Positions 33,364 through 42,143 are shown, counted from the stretch's first letter. The stretch is 64,000 bases of DNA from CAVQZA01 sp963718355 (GCA_963718355.1 CAVQZA010000007.1:1-64000), one strand, 5' to 3'. Numbers and translations are program-made. Notes: generated by a model not told the origin, from the letters alone.

Positions 33364-33389
33364 AAAGTGAAGTCATACCAGTTCAGGCA

Positions 33390-33395
33390 TACAAT
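33390..33395 (+). promoter_or_regulatory. -10 box of a probable leaderless gene
   Basis: TACAAT is nine bases before the GTG at 33405, and a weak -35 (GTGAAG, 33367-33372) is 17 bases upstream. No Shine-Dalgarno sequence separates the box from the start, so transcription probably starts at or next to the GTG. Confidence 0.5.
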
Positions 33396-33404
33396 CGCCG
33401 GGCT

Positions 33405-34316
33405 GTGGCCAGGTTCGCCCCGATCGCCCTCGTGCTGGCCCTCCTGGTCGCGACGGCGGGCGCATTCGCGCTGACCGAGAGCCTCAAGCTCGAGAAGAGC
33501 CCGATCACGGGCACGAAGGTCCAGAAGACGTTCTCGCCGGTCTGCGGCTGCCCGACGCGTGTCGCGCGGATCGCGTTCCGCCTGCGCACGGCGAACCGGC
33601 TCACGACGGTGATCGTCGACTCCGGCGGGACCGTCGTGCGCACGCTCGTCACGGGCCGCCGCGTCCCGAAAGGACTTGTCGTGCTGCGCTGGAACGGGCG
33701 CGACGACGGCGGCACGCTGCTGCCCGACGGGAGCTACAAGCCGCGCGTCCACCTCTCCTCGGACCGGCGTACGATTCTGCTCCCGAACCCGATTCGGCTC
33801 GACACGCAGCCGCCGAAGTCGTCGATCGTCTCGGTCGAGCCGCGGGTCTTCACGCCCGGGTTCGGCCGGATCACGGTGACCTATCGCGTCAGCGAGCCGG
33901 CGAGCGCGGTGCTCTACGTGAACGGGATCCGCCGCGTGCGCAGCCGCTTCCATCCGCTTCAGGGCAACGTGCAGTGGTTCGGGACGATCGGGAGCGTTCC
34001 GCTTCCTGCCGGCACCTATCGACTCCAGCTCGCGGCGATCGACCTCGCCGGGAACCTCGGGCCGCGCACGCCCGCGACGCCGGTGCGGATCCGCTACATC
34101 GAGCCGGCGAGCGCGGTCGTGCACGCGCGCACCGGACGACCGCTTGTCGTGCGCTATCTGCCCGCCCTGCCCGTGCGTTGGCAGCTCGGGACGCGCCACG
34201 GCTTCGCGGCGCACGGCGTCGTCCGGGTGCGCGCGCCGAGCCAGGCCGGCACGTACGGGCTCTTTCTGACCCGCGGCTCGCACGCGGCGCGCGTGACCGT
34301 GGTGGTGATCCCGTGA
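33405..34316 (+). CDS. Exported protein with FlgD-like Ig domain
   Basis: The 303-residue product has an N-terminal signal or anchor (ARFAPIALVLALLVATAGAFA). It continues with VCGCPTRVARIAFRL and a FlgD-like Ig unit (VLRWNGRDDGGTLLPDGSYK near residues 95-115), then further beta-rich repeats. It is probably surface-attached. The stop overlaps the start of the O-antigen-ligase-like gene by four bases, so it may assist glycan assembly, but no enzyme motif is visible. The same Ig motif occurs in the exported glycosidase at 10451. Confidence 0.75.
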   Translation: MARFAPIALVLALLVATAGAFALTESLKLEKSPITGTKVQKTFSPVCGCPTRVARIAFRLRTANRLTTVIVDSGGTVVRTLVTGRRVPKGLVVLRWNGRDDGGTLLPDGSYKPRVHLSSDRRTILLPNPIRLDTQPPKSSIVSVEPRVFTPGFGRITVTYRVSEPASAVLYVNGIRRVRSRFHPLQGNVQWFGTIGSVPLPAGTYRLQLAAIDLAGNLGPRTPATPVRIRYIEPASAVVHARTGRPLVVRYLPALPVRWQLGTRHGFAAHGVVRVRAPSQAGTYGLFLTRGSHAARVTVVVIP

Positions 34317-35731
34317 CCGAGCTCGCCCGCCTCGGCGGCCCGATCGCGGGCGCAGGGCTCGCCGCGCTCTACCTCGCGCCGCGTCGCGACGCGCGGATCG
34401 CCGGGCTCGTCGCCTGGGCGCTCGGCTCGCTGCTGCTCGCGCTCTACCTCGCGCCGCACGCGCACCGGCCGCTGCTCGCAGGCGCGGCGGTCGTCGGGCT
34501 CGGGTTCGCTGCAGCTCTTGCCTGGGTGTTCCTGCGCTGGCCCTGGCTCGTCGCGGTCACGGCGCTGGCTGTCGCTCCGTTTCGTATCCCGGTCCACGTC
34601 GGCTCGACCGATGCGAGCCTCCTGCTGCCGCTGTACGGCATCGCGCTCGCTGCCTCGCTCGCGTTCGGCTGGCAGCTCGTGCGCGGCGACCAGCGCGCGC
34701 GCGAGCTCGGCCGCCTCGCCTGGCCGCTCGCTGCGTTCGTCGGCTGGACCGGGCTCTCGCTGATCTGGACGGACGACCTGCGCCAGGGCGCGATCGAGCT
34801 CCTGTTCTTCTTCCTGCCGTTCGCGCTGCTTTCGATCGTGCTCGCGCGGCTCAAGGCCGAGCGGCGCTGGTTGCGGATCGTCGCGATCGAGCTCGTCGCG
34901 ATCGCGCTCGTCGTGGCCGGGATCGGCGTCTACCAGTACGCCAACCGCGACGTGTTCTGGAATCCGAAGGTGATCGTCGGCAACGCCTACGCGCCGTTCT
35001 ACCGCGTCAACTCGGTCTTCTACGACCCGTCGATCTACGGCCGCTTCCTCGTCTGTGCGATCGTCGCGTGCCTCGGCCTCGTGCTGTGGCGCCGCCTCGA
35101 TCGCACCGCGTGGCTGGCGATCGCCGCGATCGTCCTGATCTGGGTCGGCCTCGTCTTCTCGTTCTCGCAGTCGAGCTTCGCGGCGTTGATCGCGGCGGTG
35201 CTCGTGGCCGCCGCGCTGACCTGGCGCCGGCCCGCAGTGATCGCGATCGTCGCGGCCGCCGCGCTCGTCCTCGCGATCGGCGTCGCGACCCCGCAGCTAC
35301 GCCACCATGTCTTCCACGGCTCCGGCGCGGGGCTGAACTCGGCCTCGAGCGGACGTTTCAAGCTGGTGACGAACGGGGTGCGGATCGCCGTCGCGCACCC
35401 TGTCGTCGGCGTCGGCGTGGGTAGCTTCAAGCGCGCCTATGCGAACCGCCTCCACCTCGCGGGGCTCGAGCCGAAGAGCGCTGCCTCGCACGACACGCCC
35501 GTGACCGTCGCGGCCGAGACGGGGGTGGTCGGGCTCGCGCTCTTCGCGTGGCTTCTCGTCGTCGCGTTCATGTCCACGCTCGGGCGCCCGTCGGCCGCAT
35601 CCCGTATCGTCGGCCTGATCCTGGTCGTCGTGACGGTGCACAGCCTCTTCTACAACGCGCTCTTCGAGGACCCGCTGACCTGGGGAGCTTTCGGGCTGGC
35701 CGCGCTACTCGGGCGCGAGGAGCCGACGTGA
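34313..35731 (+). CDS. O-antigen ligase/Wzy-like membrane protein
   Basis: The 472-residue protein has about eleven to twelve hydrophobic segments and a large outside loop (about 205-245 and 335-385) containing FYDPSIYGRFL and ASSGRFKLVTNGVRIAVAHP, then GVGVGSFKRAY. This is the pattern of the O-antigen ligase/polymerase family (WaaL, Wzy), which transfers or polymerises lipid-linked glycans outside the membrane. GTG at 34313 overlaps the preceding stop. The next gene, a PIG-L deacetylase, overlaps its end, so the three form an operon. Ligase and polymerase cannot be told apart by sequence. Confidence 0.8.
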   Translation: MTELARLGGPIAGAGLAALYLAPRRDARIAGLVAWALGSLLLALYLAPHAHRPLLAGAAVVGLGFAAALAWVFLRWPWLVAVTALAVAPFRIPVHVGSTDASLLLPLYGIALAASLAFGWQLVRGDQRARELGRLAWPLAAFVGWTGLSLIWTDDLRQGAIELLFFFLPFALLSIVLARLKAERRWLRIVAIELVAIALVVAGIGVYQYANRDVFWNPKVIVGNAYAPFYRVNSVFYDPSIYGRFLVCAIVACLGLVLWRRLDRTAWLAIAAIVLIWVGLVFSFSQSSFAALIAAVLVAAALTWRRPAVIAIVAAAALVLAIGVATPQLRHHVFHGSGAGLNSASSGRFKLVTNGVRIAVAHPVVGVGVGSFKRAYANRLHLAGLEPKSAASHDTPVTVAAETGVVGLALFAWLLVVAFMSTLGRPSAASRIVGLILVVVTVHSLFYNALFEDPLTWGAFGLAALLGREEPT

Positions 35732-36363
35732 TCGGAGGCTGGGAGCGCGCCCTCGTGCTAGCGCCGCACACCGACGACGGCGAGTTCGGCTGCGGGGGGA
35801 CGATGGCGCGGCTGGTCGAGCAGGGAGTCGACGTCCGCTACCACGCGTTCTCGATCGCGACCCGCTCGCTGCCCGAAGGCTTCCCGCCCGACACGCTCGC
35901 GCGCGAGGTGCGCGCGGCGACCGCCGAGCTCGGCATCCCCGACGAGAACCTCACCGTCTACGACTTCGACGTGCGCACGTTCCCCGACCATCGCCAGGAG
36001 ATTCTCGAGCTGCTGGTCGGGATCTGGGAGGACTGGAAGCCCGACGTCGTCTTCCAGCCGAGCCTGCACGACTTCCACCAGGATCACCAGACGGTCGCGC
36101 AGGAGGGGCTGCGCGCCTTCAAGCGCACGACGGTGCTCGGCTACGAGATCCCCTGGAACAACTTCGACTTCGCCTACCAGGCGTACATCGCACTCGAGGA
36201 GCGCCACGTCGAGCGGAAGGCCGCGGCGCTTGCGCAGTACGCGTCACAGCAGCATCGCCGCTACTCCGACCCCGAGTACGCGCGCAGCCTCGCTCGGATC
36301 CACGGGATCAACGTGAACCGCGAGTTCGCCGAGGTGTTTCACGTGTACCGCGTCGTTGCCTAA
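35728..36363 (+). CDS. PIG-L-family N-acetylglucosaminyl deacetylase
   Basis: PIG-L enzymes remove N-acetyl groups from GlcNAc-containing lipids, mycothiol precursors or glycans. The 211-residue protein has the zinc/catalytic motif P13-H-T-D-D17 and the later histidines in HDFHQDHQ (114-120). The GTG overlaps the previous stop by four bases and the protein starts right at the first beta strand (GGWERALVLAPH). Placement after an O-antigen-ligase-like gene favours glycan modification. A MshB-like role in thiol synthesis is less likely without other msh genes. Confidence 0.85.
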   Translation: MIGGWERALVLAPHTDDGEFGCGGTMARLVEQGVDVRYHAFSIATRSLPEGFPPDTLAREVRAATAELGIPDENLTVYDFDVRTFPDHRQEILELLVGIWEDWKPDVVFQPSLHDFHQDHQTVAQEGLRAFKRTTVLGYEIPWNNFDFAYQAYIALEERHVERKAAALAQYASQQHRRYSDPEYARSLARIHGINVNREFAEVFHVYRVVA

Positions 36364-37456
36364 GACCGCTCTCGGCGGCGTCCTCCGGCGCTGGGGACGT
36401 CTCGGGCTCCTCGGCTTCGGCGGGCCCCAGGCTCACACCGCGCTCCTGCGGGAGATGATGGTGCAGCGCGAGGGCTGGATGAGCGCGGACGACTTCCAGG
36501 ACGCCGTCGCCGCGACGAGCCTGCTGCCTGGCCCGGCCTCGACGCAGCTGGCGATCTACTGCGCCCGCGTAGCGGGCGGCACGGTGGGCGCGATCGTCGG
36601 CGGGCTCGCGTTCATCCTGCCCGGCTTCGTCTTGATCGTGGCGCTCTCGGCGCTGTTCCTCGGGCACTCGGAGAACGCGGTGCTGCTAGGAGCGGCCGCC
36701 GGCGCCGTCGCCGCGGCGGTGGTGGTGATCGCGTGGGCCGGCGTCGGCTTCGCGCGCGGCTACGCGTCGAGGCGCGGCTTCGCGCTCGCGCGCACGGTGG
36801 TCTACGCGCTCGCGGCGGGGATCGTGACGCTGACCTCGGGGCCGTGGGTGCTCGCGGTGCTGCTCGGAGCCGGGGTGATCGAGCTAGCGCTGCGCCTGCG
36901 CTCGCCGGTGGCGATGCTCGCAGTCGTCGGCGCGCATGCGTCGGTACCCGGGCTCGCCTGGCTCGCGTTCAAGGTCGGTGCGCTCAGCTTCGGCGGCGGG
37001 CTCGTGATCATCCCGCTGATGCAGCACGACGTTGTCTCGGTGCACCACTGGCTCAGCCAGAAACAGTTCGCCGATGCGGTAGCGCTCGGCCAGCTCACGC
37101 CGGGACCGGTGGTGCTGACCGTCGCCGTGGTGGGCTACGCGGCGGCCGGTGTCTGGGGTGCGGTGCTCGCGGCGACCATCGCGTTCCTGCCTTCGTTTCT
37201 GTTCGTGCTGCTCGGTGCGGGGCGGTTCGAGGACCTGCGCCATCGGCCGGGGCCGCGAGCGTTCCTCGACGGCGCCGGGCCTGCCGCGGTCGGCGCGATC
37301 TTCGGCGCGGCGCTACTGCTCGCGCCGCAGGCGGTCGCGGAGTGGTGGCAGCCGATCGTGATCGTCGTCGCCGCAGCGCTCGTCCTGTGCGGGCGCGGAT
37401 CGTTCGTCGCACTCGCGACAGGCCTCGCGATCGGCATTGTCGCGGGGATAGTCTGA
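36356..37456 (+). CDS. chrA: Chromate transporter (CHR family, two-domain ChrA)
   Basis: The 366-residue protein has two homologous halves of five to six helices. The first carries LGLLGFGGPQAHTALL and ATSLLPGPASTQLAIY, the second KVGALSFGGGLVIIPLM and ALGQLTPGPVVLTVAVVGY; these FGGP/FGGG and PGP motifs define the CHR superfamily of chromate/sulfate antiporters. TTG at 36356 overlaps the PIG-L stop by eight bases and is the only start that keeps the first motif. No chromate reductase or ChrB regulator is visible, so the ion may be another oxyanion. Confidence 0.88.
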   Translation: MPKTALGGVLRRWGRLGLLGFGGPQAHTALLREMMVQREGWMSADDFQDAVAATSLLPGPASTQLAIYCARVAGGTVGAIVGGLAFILPGFVLIVALSALFLGHSENAVLLGAAAGAVAAAVVVIAWAGVGFARGYASRRGFALARTVVYALAAGIVTLTSGPWVLAVLLGAGVIELALRLRSPVAMLAVVGAHASVPGLAWLAFKVGALSFGGGLVIIPLMQHDVVSVHHWLSQKQFADAVALGQLTPGPVVLTVAVVGYAAAGVWGAVLAATIAFLPSFLFVLLGAGRFEDLRHRPGPRAFLDGAGPAAVGAIFGAALLLAPQAVAEWWQPIVIVVAAALVLCGRGSFVALATGLAIGIVAGIV

Positions 37457-37460
37457 GCCC

Positions 37461-38000
37461 GTGGAGCTCGTCGACGGACGCTGTGGCTGGGCCGGGACCG
37501 ATCCGCTCTACATCGCCTATCACGACCAGGAGTGGGGACGGCCGCTACACGGCGACGACGCACTCTTCGAGCTGCTCTCGCTGGAGGGTTTTCAGGCCGG
37601 CCTCGCGTGGATCACGGTCCTGCGCAAGCGCGAGGCGTTCCGCGTGGCATTCAAGGGCTTCCACATCGAGACGGTCGCCGCATTCGACGAGGGCGACATC
37701 GAGCGCCTCCTCGGCGATGCGGGGATCATCCGCCACCGCGGCAAGATCGAGGCCACGATCGGCAACGCTCGCGCCGCGCTCGAGCTGCCGGACGGCCTCG
37801 ACGCGTTCGTCTGGTCGTTCGCGCCGCCGCCCCGGCCCCGACCCGTCGCAAACATTCCTGCGAAGACCCCCGAGTCGGAGGCGCTCTCGAAGGCGCTGAA
37901 GAAGCGCGGCTTCGGCTTCGTCGGCCCGACGACCGTCTATGCGTTCATGCAGTCGGCCGGCCTCGTGGACGACCACCTCGCCGGCTGCTCAGCGCCATGA
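37461..38000 (+). CDS. tag: 3-methyladenine DNA glycosylase I
   Basis: Tag removes 3-methyladenine from alkylated DNA. The 179-residue protein keeps the zinc site C8, H21, H172 and C176, and the core AYHDQEWGRPLHGDDALFEL and LEGFQAGLAWITVLRKRE. IIRHRGKI is the usual start of the helix-hairpin-helix region. GTG at 37461 follows chrA by four bases. The last 56 bases, including the C-terminal zinc ligands, overlap the convergent flippase gene, whose C-terminal tail is the less constrained partner. Confidence 0.94.
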   Translation: MELVDGRCGWAGTDPLYIAYHDQEWGRPLHGDDALFELLSLEGFQAGLAWITVLRKREAFRVAFKGFHIETVAAFDEGDIERLLGDAGIIRHRGKIEATIGNARAALELPDGLDAFVWSFAPPPRPRPVANIPAKTPESEALSKALKKRGFGFVGPTTVYAFMQSAGLVDDHLAGCSAP

Positions 38001-39408
38001 GCCGCGCCCGCTCGGCGGGCAGGAAGAAGCCGAGCGCGAACAGCACGAACGGGTAGGCCACGGCGAGGAGGATCGCGACTGCGAGCGGCACCCCGGCGTA
38101 GCGCCCGATCAGGGCCAGGCCGGCTGCGACGCCGACGACGGTCGCGACGCGCCGCCACTGGTAGGCGACCGGGTAGACGATCTGCGCGTACCAGAGCATC
38201 GCGAAGAAGAGCACCACATAGGCGACGAGTGTCGAGATCGCCGCGCCGATCATCCCGTACTTCGGAATGAGGAGGATGTTCAGCCCGATGTTGACGACCG
38301 CGGCGAGCGCCGAGATTACCCAGTTCAGCTGCGTCCGGCGCGCCCGTCCCGAGCCGATCGCGAGCACGGTGTAGCCCGCGTAGACCGCCGCGGAGAAGGC
38401 GAGCAAGCCGACGGCTTCCGAGGCGCGCTGGAAGCCGGGATTTCGCGCCAGCAGGTGCACGAGCCAGGGCGCGAGCAGACCGAGCGAGGCCGAGAGCCAG
38501 CAGGTCACGAGTAGGACGTAGGTGAGCACGAAGGAGTAGGCGCGCTTCGCGTCGCGATCGTCGGTGATCGAGTACGCGAAGGCCGGCCAGGCGGTCCGGA
38601 ACGCGAGCAGGAGGAAGATCACCGCCGAGGCGATCCGCACCGCGACCGAGTAGACGCCGACCTCGCTCTGGCCCTTGTAGTAGGCGACGAACCAGCGGTC
38701 GATGAAGTTGATCGCCCACAGCGCGAGCGCCGACGGCACGAGCGGCATCCCGAAGTGGTTCATCCGCCGGAACAGCTCGCGGTCGAACACGAGCCCGAGC
38801 TGCTCGCGGTGGTAGCCGACGAGCACGGCGTAGACGATCAGCGTGCCGATGAAGTTGCCGACGAGGACGCCGAGCGGCCCCTCGTTGAAGACGACGACGA
38901 GCAGCACCGTCGCGCCGACCGTGATCAGGATGTTGGCGACGCTCGCGATCACGTACTGCACCGAGCGCTCCTCGACCCGGAACAGTGAGGTCAGCTGCTC
39001 GTAGTTCATCTGCGCCCAGATGCCGACAGACGAGGCGTAGACGAGGGTGGTGCCGCCGCTGCCGAGGTGCAGCCAGCCCGAGATCTGGCTCGCGAAGGCG
39101 ACGATCAGGATCAGCCCGGCGGTCGCGGCGCTCATCGTGTACCAGAACGACGTGCGGACGACGCGGAGCTTCTGCTCGGCCTGCTCGGAGTCGAAGTAGA
39201 AGCGGAAGAACGCGCTCGAGATCCCGCCGCGCAAGAGGATCACGACCACCGCACCGGCCGCGATCAGCGTCTCGATCTGCCCGTAGTCGCCCGGCGTGAG
39301 GTAGCTCGTGTAGAGCGGCAGCAGCAACACCGCGAGGAGGCGCTGCACGAGCCCGCCCAGGCCGTAGATGGCCGAATGCTTGGCCAGGCGTTTCAGTTGC
39401 TCGAACAT
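37945..39408 (-). CDS. Polysaccharide flippase (Wzx/MOP family)
   Basis: The 487-residue protein has about fourteen membrane helices and the typical opening SAIYGLGGLVQRLLAVLLLP and YTSYLTPGDYGQI, plus FIDRWFVAYYKG in the middle; these are characteristic of MOP-superfamily Wzx transporters that flip undecaprenyl-linked oligosaccharides. ATG at 39408 starts the protein. It is the third of at least three minus-strand glycan genes, following the glycosyltransferase at 39412 by three bases. Its arginine-rich C-terminal tail is encoded over the end of tag. Confidence 0.88.
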   Translation of the reverse strand: MFEQLKRLAKHSAIYGLGGLVQRLLAVLLLPLYTSYLTPGDYGQIETLIAAGAVVVILLRGGISSAFFRFYFDSEQAEQKLRVVRTSFWYTMSAATAGLILIVAFASQISGWLHLGSGGTTLVYASSVGIWAQMNYEQLTSLFRVEERSVQYVIASVANILITVGATVLLVVVFNEGPLGVLVGNFIGTLIVYAVLVGYHREQLGLVFDRELFRRMNHFGMPLVPSALALWAINFIDRWFVAYYKGQSEVGVYSVAVRIASAVIFLLLAFRTAWPAFAYSITDDRDAKRAYSFVLTYVLLVTCWLSASLGLLAPWLVHLLARNPGFQRASEAVGLLAFSAAVYAGYTVLAIGSGRARRTQLNWVISALAAVVNIGLNILLIPKYGMIGAAISTLVAYVVLFFAMLWYAQIVYPVAYQWRRVATVVGVAAGLALIGRYAGVPLAVAILLAVAYPFVLFALGFFLPAERARLMALSSRRGGRPRGRPTA

Positions 39409-39411
39409 GCG

Positions 39412-40371
39412 CTAGAGGCGAGCGTAGAGGTCGAGCAGGCGGTCGGTGATCCGTTCGATGTCGTGGACCTGCTCGACGTAGGCACGTCCCGCGGCGCCGA
39501 GGCGGCGGCGCTCGGCCGGGTCGGCGGCGAGGCGCGTCACGGTCTCCCTTAGCGTGTCCTTCGTTGCGGAGACGATCGGCACCCGGATTCCGAAGGCCTC
39601 CTCGGTGCGCCGCACGCCTTCCTCGTGGAGGAAGGTGATCACCGGCTTGCCGAGCGCCATCGACTCGATCGCGAACAGGCCGTACCAGCCCGCGTTGAGC
39701 TGGTCGACGACGATGTCGGCCTGGTCGTAACGCTTGCGTGCCTCGTCGTGGCGTAGCCCTTCGACGAGCTCGAGGTCGATCGGCAGGCCTTCGAGGGCGG
39801 CGAGCACGTGCTCGGTGCCCTTCTTGCCGCGGTGCGAGGGCGCGTGCACGACGAGTGGGCGGGCGCTGTCGGACGGCGGCACGGGCGTGAAGGGCGTGAG
39901 GTCGAGCCCCGGCGGGATCACATTGGCCTCGGGCACCCAGCGGATCGCGTCGTAGGAGCCGACGATCTCGGCATCGGCGCGCTTGCCGTACGCGAGCTGC
40001 GCGGGCGTCTTGCCGCGGATGTCCGAGCCCAGGAAGTGGTAGACGGACTTCTTGCGAGCCGCGGTGAGGATCGGGAACTGGAGCGACTTCGGGATCAAGG
40101 TCAGTCCGAAGTAGAAGTGGAAGATGTCCGTCTTCGGCAGCAGCTTCGCGAAGGCGCGCCACTGGGTGAGCTGGCGGTGCGCGAGCCCGCCGCGGCGGTC
40201 GAGCGACCAGTCGGCTTCGGGGTGGAGTGTGCCGCGCTCGAAGACGACGAGTTGCGCGTCGACCCCGCGGCGCCGCAGCGCTTCGACGTTCTGCCAGGGC
40301 ACGCCGGCGGTGTTGACCGGGCAGTGGACGACGCGCAGCGGTCTCGCGCCGGGCTCAGCCTCGGCGTGCAG
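39412..40371 (-). CDS. Glycosyltransferase (GT4-like)
   Basis: The product has a GT-B-like layout: a C-terminal half with RPLVVHAPSHRGKKGTEHV and VDQLNAGWYGLFAIESMALG, the acidic E-x7-E-like nucleotide-sugar site, and a C-terminal helix. The first in-frame GTG (40302) would begin at VPWQNVEALRR and lose the first beta strand. Upstream codons read LRVVHCPVNTAG, which is the normal family N-terminus. The only candidate starts for that are CTG at 40371 or ATT at 40374, with GGAAGGG placed about 6-10 bases before them. I give the CTG; with GTG 40302 the protein is 296 residues. Confidence 0.75.
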   Translation of the reverse strand: MHAEAEPGARPLRVVHCPVNTAGVPWQNVEALRRRGVDAQLVVFERGTLHPEADWSLDRRGGLAHRQLTQWRAFAKLLPKTDIFHFYFGLTLIPKSLQFPILTAARKKSVYHFLGSDIRGKTPAQLAYGKRADAEIVGSYDAIRWVPEANVIPPGLDLTPFTPVPPSDSARPLVVHAPSHRGKKGTEHVLAALEGLPIDLELVEGLRHDEARKRYDQADIVVDQLNAGWYGLFAIESMALGKPVITFLHEEGVRRTEEAFGIRVPIVSATKDTLRETVTRLAADPAERRRLGAAGRAYVEQVHDIERITDRLLDLYARL

Positions 40372-40433
40372 AATTCGTCACCCTTCCGGCACAGTCCAGG
40401 GCGCGCAGCCGCCCTATCATGCTCATCCCCCGT

Positions 40434-40458
40434 GGGTGGGCGGGGGTTTGGGATGGGG
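40434..40458 (+). other. Compact G-quadruplex-forming motif
   Basis: Five G-runs (3, 3, 5, 3 and 4 bases) are separated by loops of 1, 1, 3 and 2 bases on the + strand, in the 108-base gap between two minus-strand genes. This fits the canonical quadruplex rule with very short loops. The minus-strand transcript carries the C-rich complement. Confidence 0.55.
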
Positions 40459-40479
40459 AATGCGGAGCGTCGTGGCCCT

Positions 40480-41508
40480 TCAAGGCGTGTCCCATTCGAG
40501 CTGGTCGAAGTAGCGCAGCGCGGTGCGGCCCGGACGCACGCGAGTGCGCAGCGTCGCGAGCTCGTCGGCCGAGATCTCGCCGAGCGCGTGTTTCACGCCG
40601 AGGTAGGGCAGGTTCAGATCCTCCTGGTAGACGATCGTCGAGATCCGCGGGTTGACCTCGATCACCATCTCGCCGACGAGCTGGATGTTGAAGAAGTGCT
40701 CGATCTCGAGCTCCCCGACGATGGCGTCCGCGAGGGCGCCGAGGCCGTCGCCGCCGAGCGTCACGAAGTACATCGCGAGCCCGGCGCGCATCGCTTCGCG
40801 CGTCTTCGGGTGCCCGAGCAGGACGCGCTCGCCGTCGGCGATGCCGTCGATTGTGCGCTCGCCGCCTGTCGCGAGCTCCATCACGAGCAGCTCGGGGCCG
40901 CCCTCCGTGGGCAGCAGCTCGACCGCTTCCTCGAGCCGCATCGACACCGACCCGGGCCGTTCGTTCAACAGCTGGTGCGCCCGGTCGACGGTCGGGTCGA
41001 GGATCCGGAACCCGCGTGAGCCCGACGAGAAGACCGGCTTGAAGCACACCGGGCGCTCGGGATAGCCGAGCTCCTCCGCAGCCGCCGCGACAGCAGCCGC
41101 CCCGAACACGCGCCGGAACTCCGGCGCCGGCAGCCCGAGGCGGTGCAGCAGCGCGTAGGTCTCGGCCTTGTCGTTCGAGCGGCGGATCGTCTCCGGCGAT
41201 GAGACGAGCACCGGCACGGGGAATCGCCCACGCTCCGCGGCCAGCCCTTCGAGGTCGAACGACGACTGCGGCAGCACTGCGTCGACGCCCTCGCGCTCGC
41301 AGAGCTCGAGTACCGCGTCGGCGAAGCCCGGATCGGAGCCCGCAGGCACGAGGTGGAACGCGTCGCAGAGGTGCCGCCCCACGGCCCGCTGGGACATGTC
41401 CGTGCCGACCAGTCGCAACTCGCGCTCGCCGTTCTGGCGCAGCGCGCGGAGCAGCGCCGCCGTGCCGGGCGCCCCCGAGGCGGTGACGAGAACGGTGATC
41501 GGCCTCAC
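40480..41508 (-). CDS. ATP-grasp ligase (carbamoyl-phosphate-synthase-like)
   Basis: The 342-residue protein starts with a Rossmann-like pre-ATP-grasp domain (TVLVTASGAPGTAALLRALR), then the ATP-grasp core with RPVCFKPVFSSGSRGFRI near residue 155 and the metal-binding VGEMVIEVNPRISTIVYQ near 298 (the E and N of the E-x-N-x-R motif). Such enzymes join a carboxylate to an amine through an acyl-phosphate. GTG overlaps the preceding deacetylase gene by four bases. Together with a second ATP-grasp gene at 42145 it probably attaches amino acids or similar acids to a glycan precursor; the substrates are unknown. Confidence 0.82.
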   Translation of the reverse strand: MRPITVLVTASGAPGTAALLRALRQNGERELRLVGTDMSQRAVGRHLCDAFHLVPAGSDPGFADAVLELCEREGVDAVLPQSSFDLEGLAAERGRFPVPVLVSSPETIRRSNDKAETYALLHRLGLPAPEFRRVFGAAAVAAAAEELGYPERPVCFKPVFSSGSRGFRILDPTVDRAHQLLNERPGSVSMRLEEAVELLPTEGGPELLVMELATGGERTIDGIADGERVLLGHPKTREAMRAGLAMYFVTLGGDGLGALADAIVGELEIEHFFNIQLVGEMVIEVNPRISTIVYQEDLNLPYLGVKHALGEISADELATLRTRVRPGRTALRYFDQLEWDTP

Positions 41509-42143
41509 GAGAGGTCGATCTTGTCAGCAGCGAGCTGTTCGAGGCGCCGTTCGCGGTCGTGATCGAGCATCGAGTGCATCGTCTCGCGCATCGAGTCGCC
41601 CGGATACACCCAGATCTCGGGGTGGATCAGGAGTTGGAGCCACGGAAACGCGCCGGCCACGATCTCGGCGTGCGGACACCCGGCACGCCAGTTCTGGTTC
41701 GAGTCGCTGCGGTATCTCTCCGGCGTGAACCACGGGGGGCCCATCACGTTGACGGCGCTGTCGACGGGGTTGGTCATCCACGAAGCGTCCGGGTTGTGCC
41801 ACGAGACGACGCGGTCGAAGCGATGGTCGAAACCGAGCTCTGGGAAGTCGGCATGGAGGCCGATCTGATGACCGTCGGCGCGGATCTGCTCGATCGTCGA
41901 CTCACCCTCCGGCGAGGCGAGGTTGTAGAAGACGCTCGTCGGCATCAAGAAGTACGTCGCACGAACGCCGCGCTCGCGCTCGAACGCCGAGAGCCGTCGC
42001 GCCGCGTCGAGCGAGAGGTCGACGTCGTGGCGCAGGAACAGGTCGCCCGCCCGTGGCTCATGATCGAAGAACGCGAAGCGGTAGCCGCCGGCCTCGGCAG
42101 CTGTCAGGAGCTCGCCGTAGTGGCCCAGGTCGAAGGCGCACAT
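41505..42143 (-). CDS. Polysaccharide deacetylase-like protein
   Basis: ATG at 42143, one base after the upstream gene's stop, gives 212 residues. FLRHDVDLSLDAARRLSAFE followed by RATYFLMPTSVFYN matches the NodB-type fold of polysaccharide deacetylases, with H-D-V-D as the metal-binding element, and HQIGLHAD later. Fold members remove N- or O-acetyl groups from glycans. It lies between two ATP-grasp genes with overlapping or near-overlapping junctions, so a deacetylated amine may be what the ligases modify; this is inference. Confidence 0.75.
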   Translation of the reverse strand: MCAFDLGHYGELLTAAEAGGYRFAFFDHEPRAGDLFLRHDVDLSLDAARRLSAFERERGVRATYFLMPTSVFYNLASPEGESTIEQIRADGHQIGLHADFPELGFDHRFDRVVSWHNPDASWMTNPVDSAVNVMGPPWFTPERYRSDSNQNWRAGCPHAEIVAGAFPWLQLLIHPEIWVYPGDSMRETMHSMLDHDRERRLEQLAADKIDLS

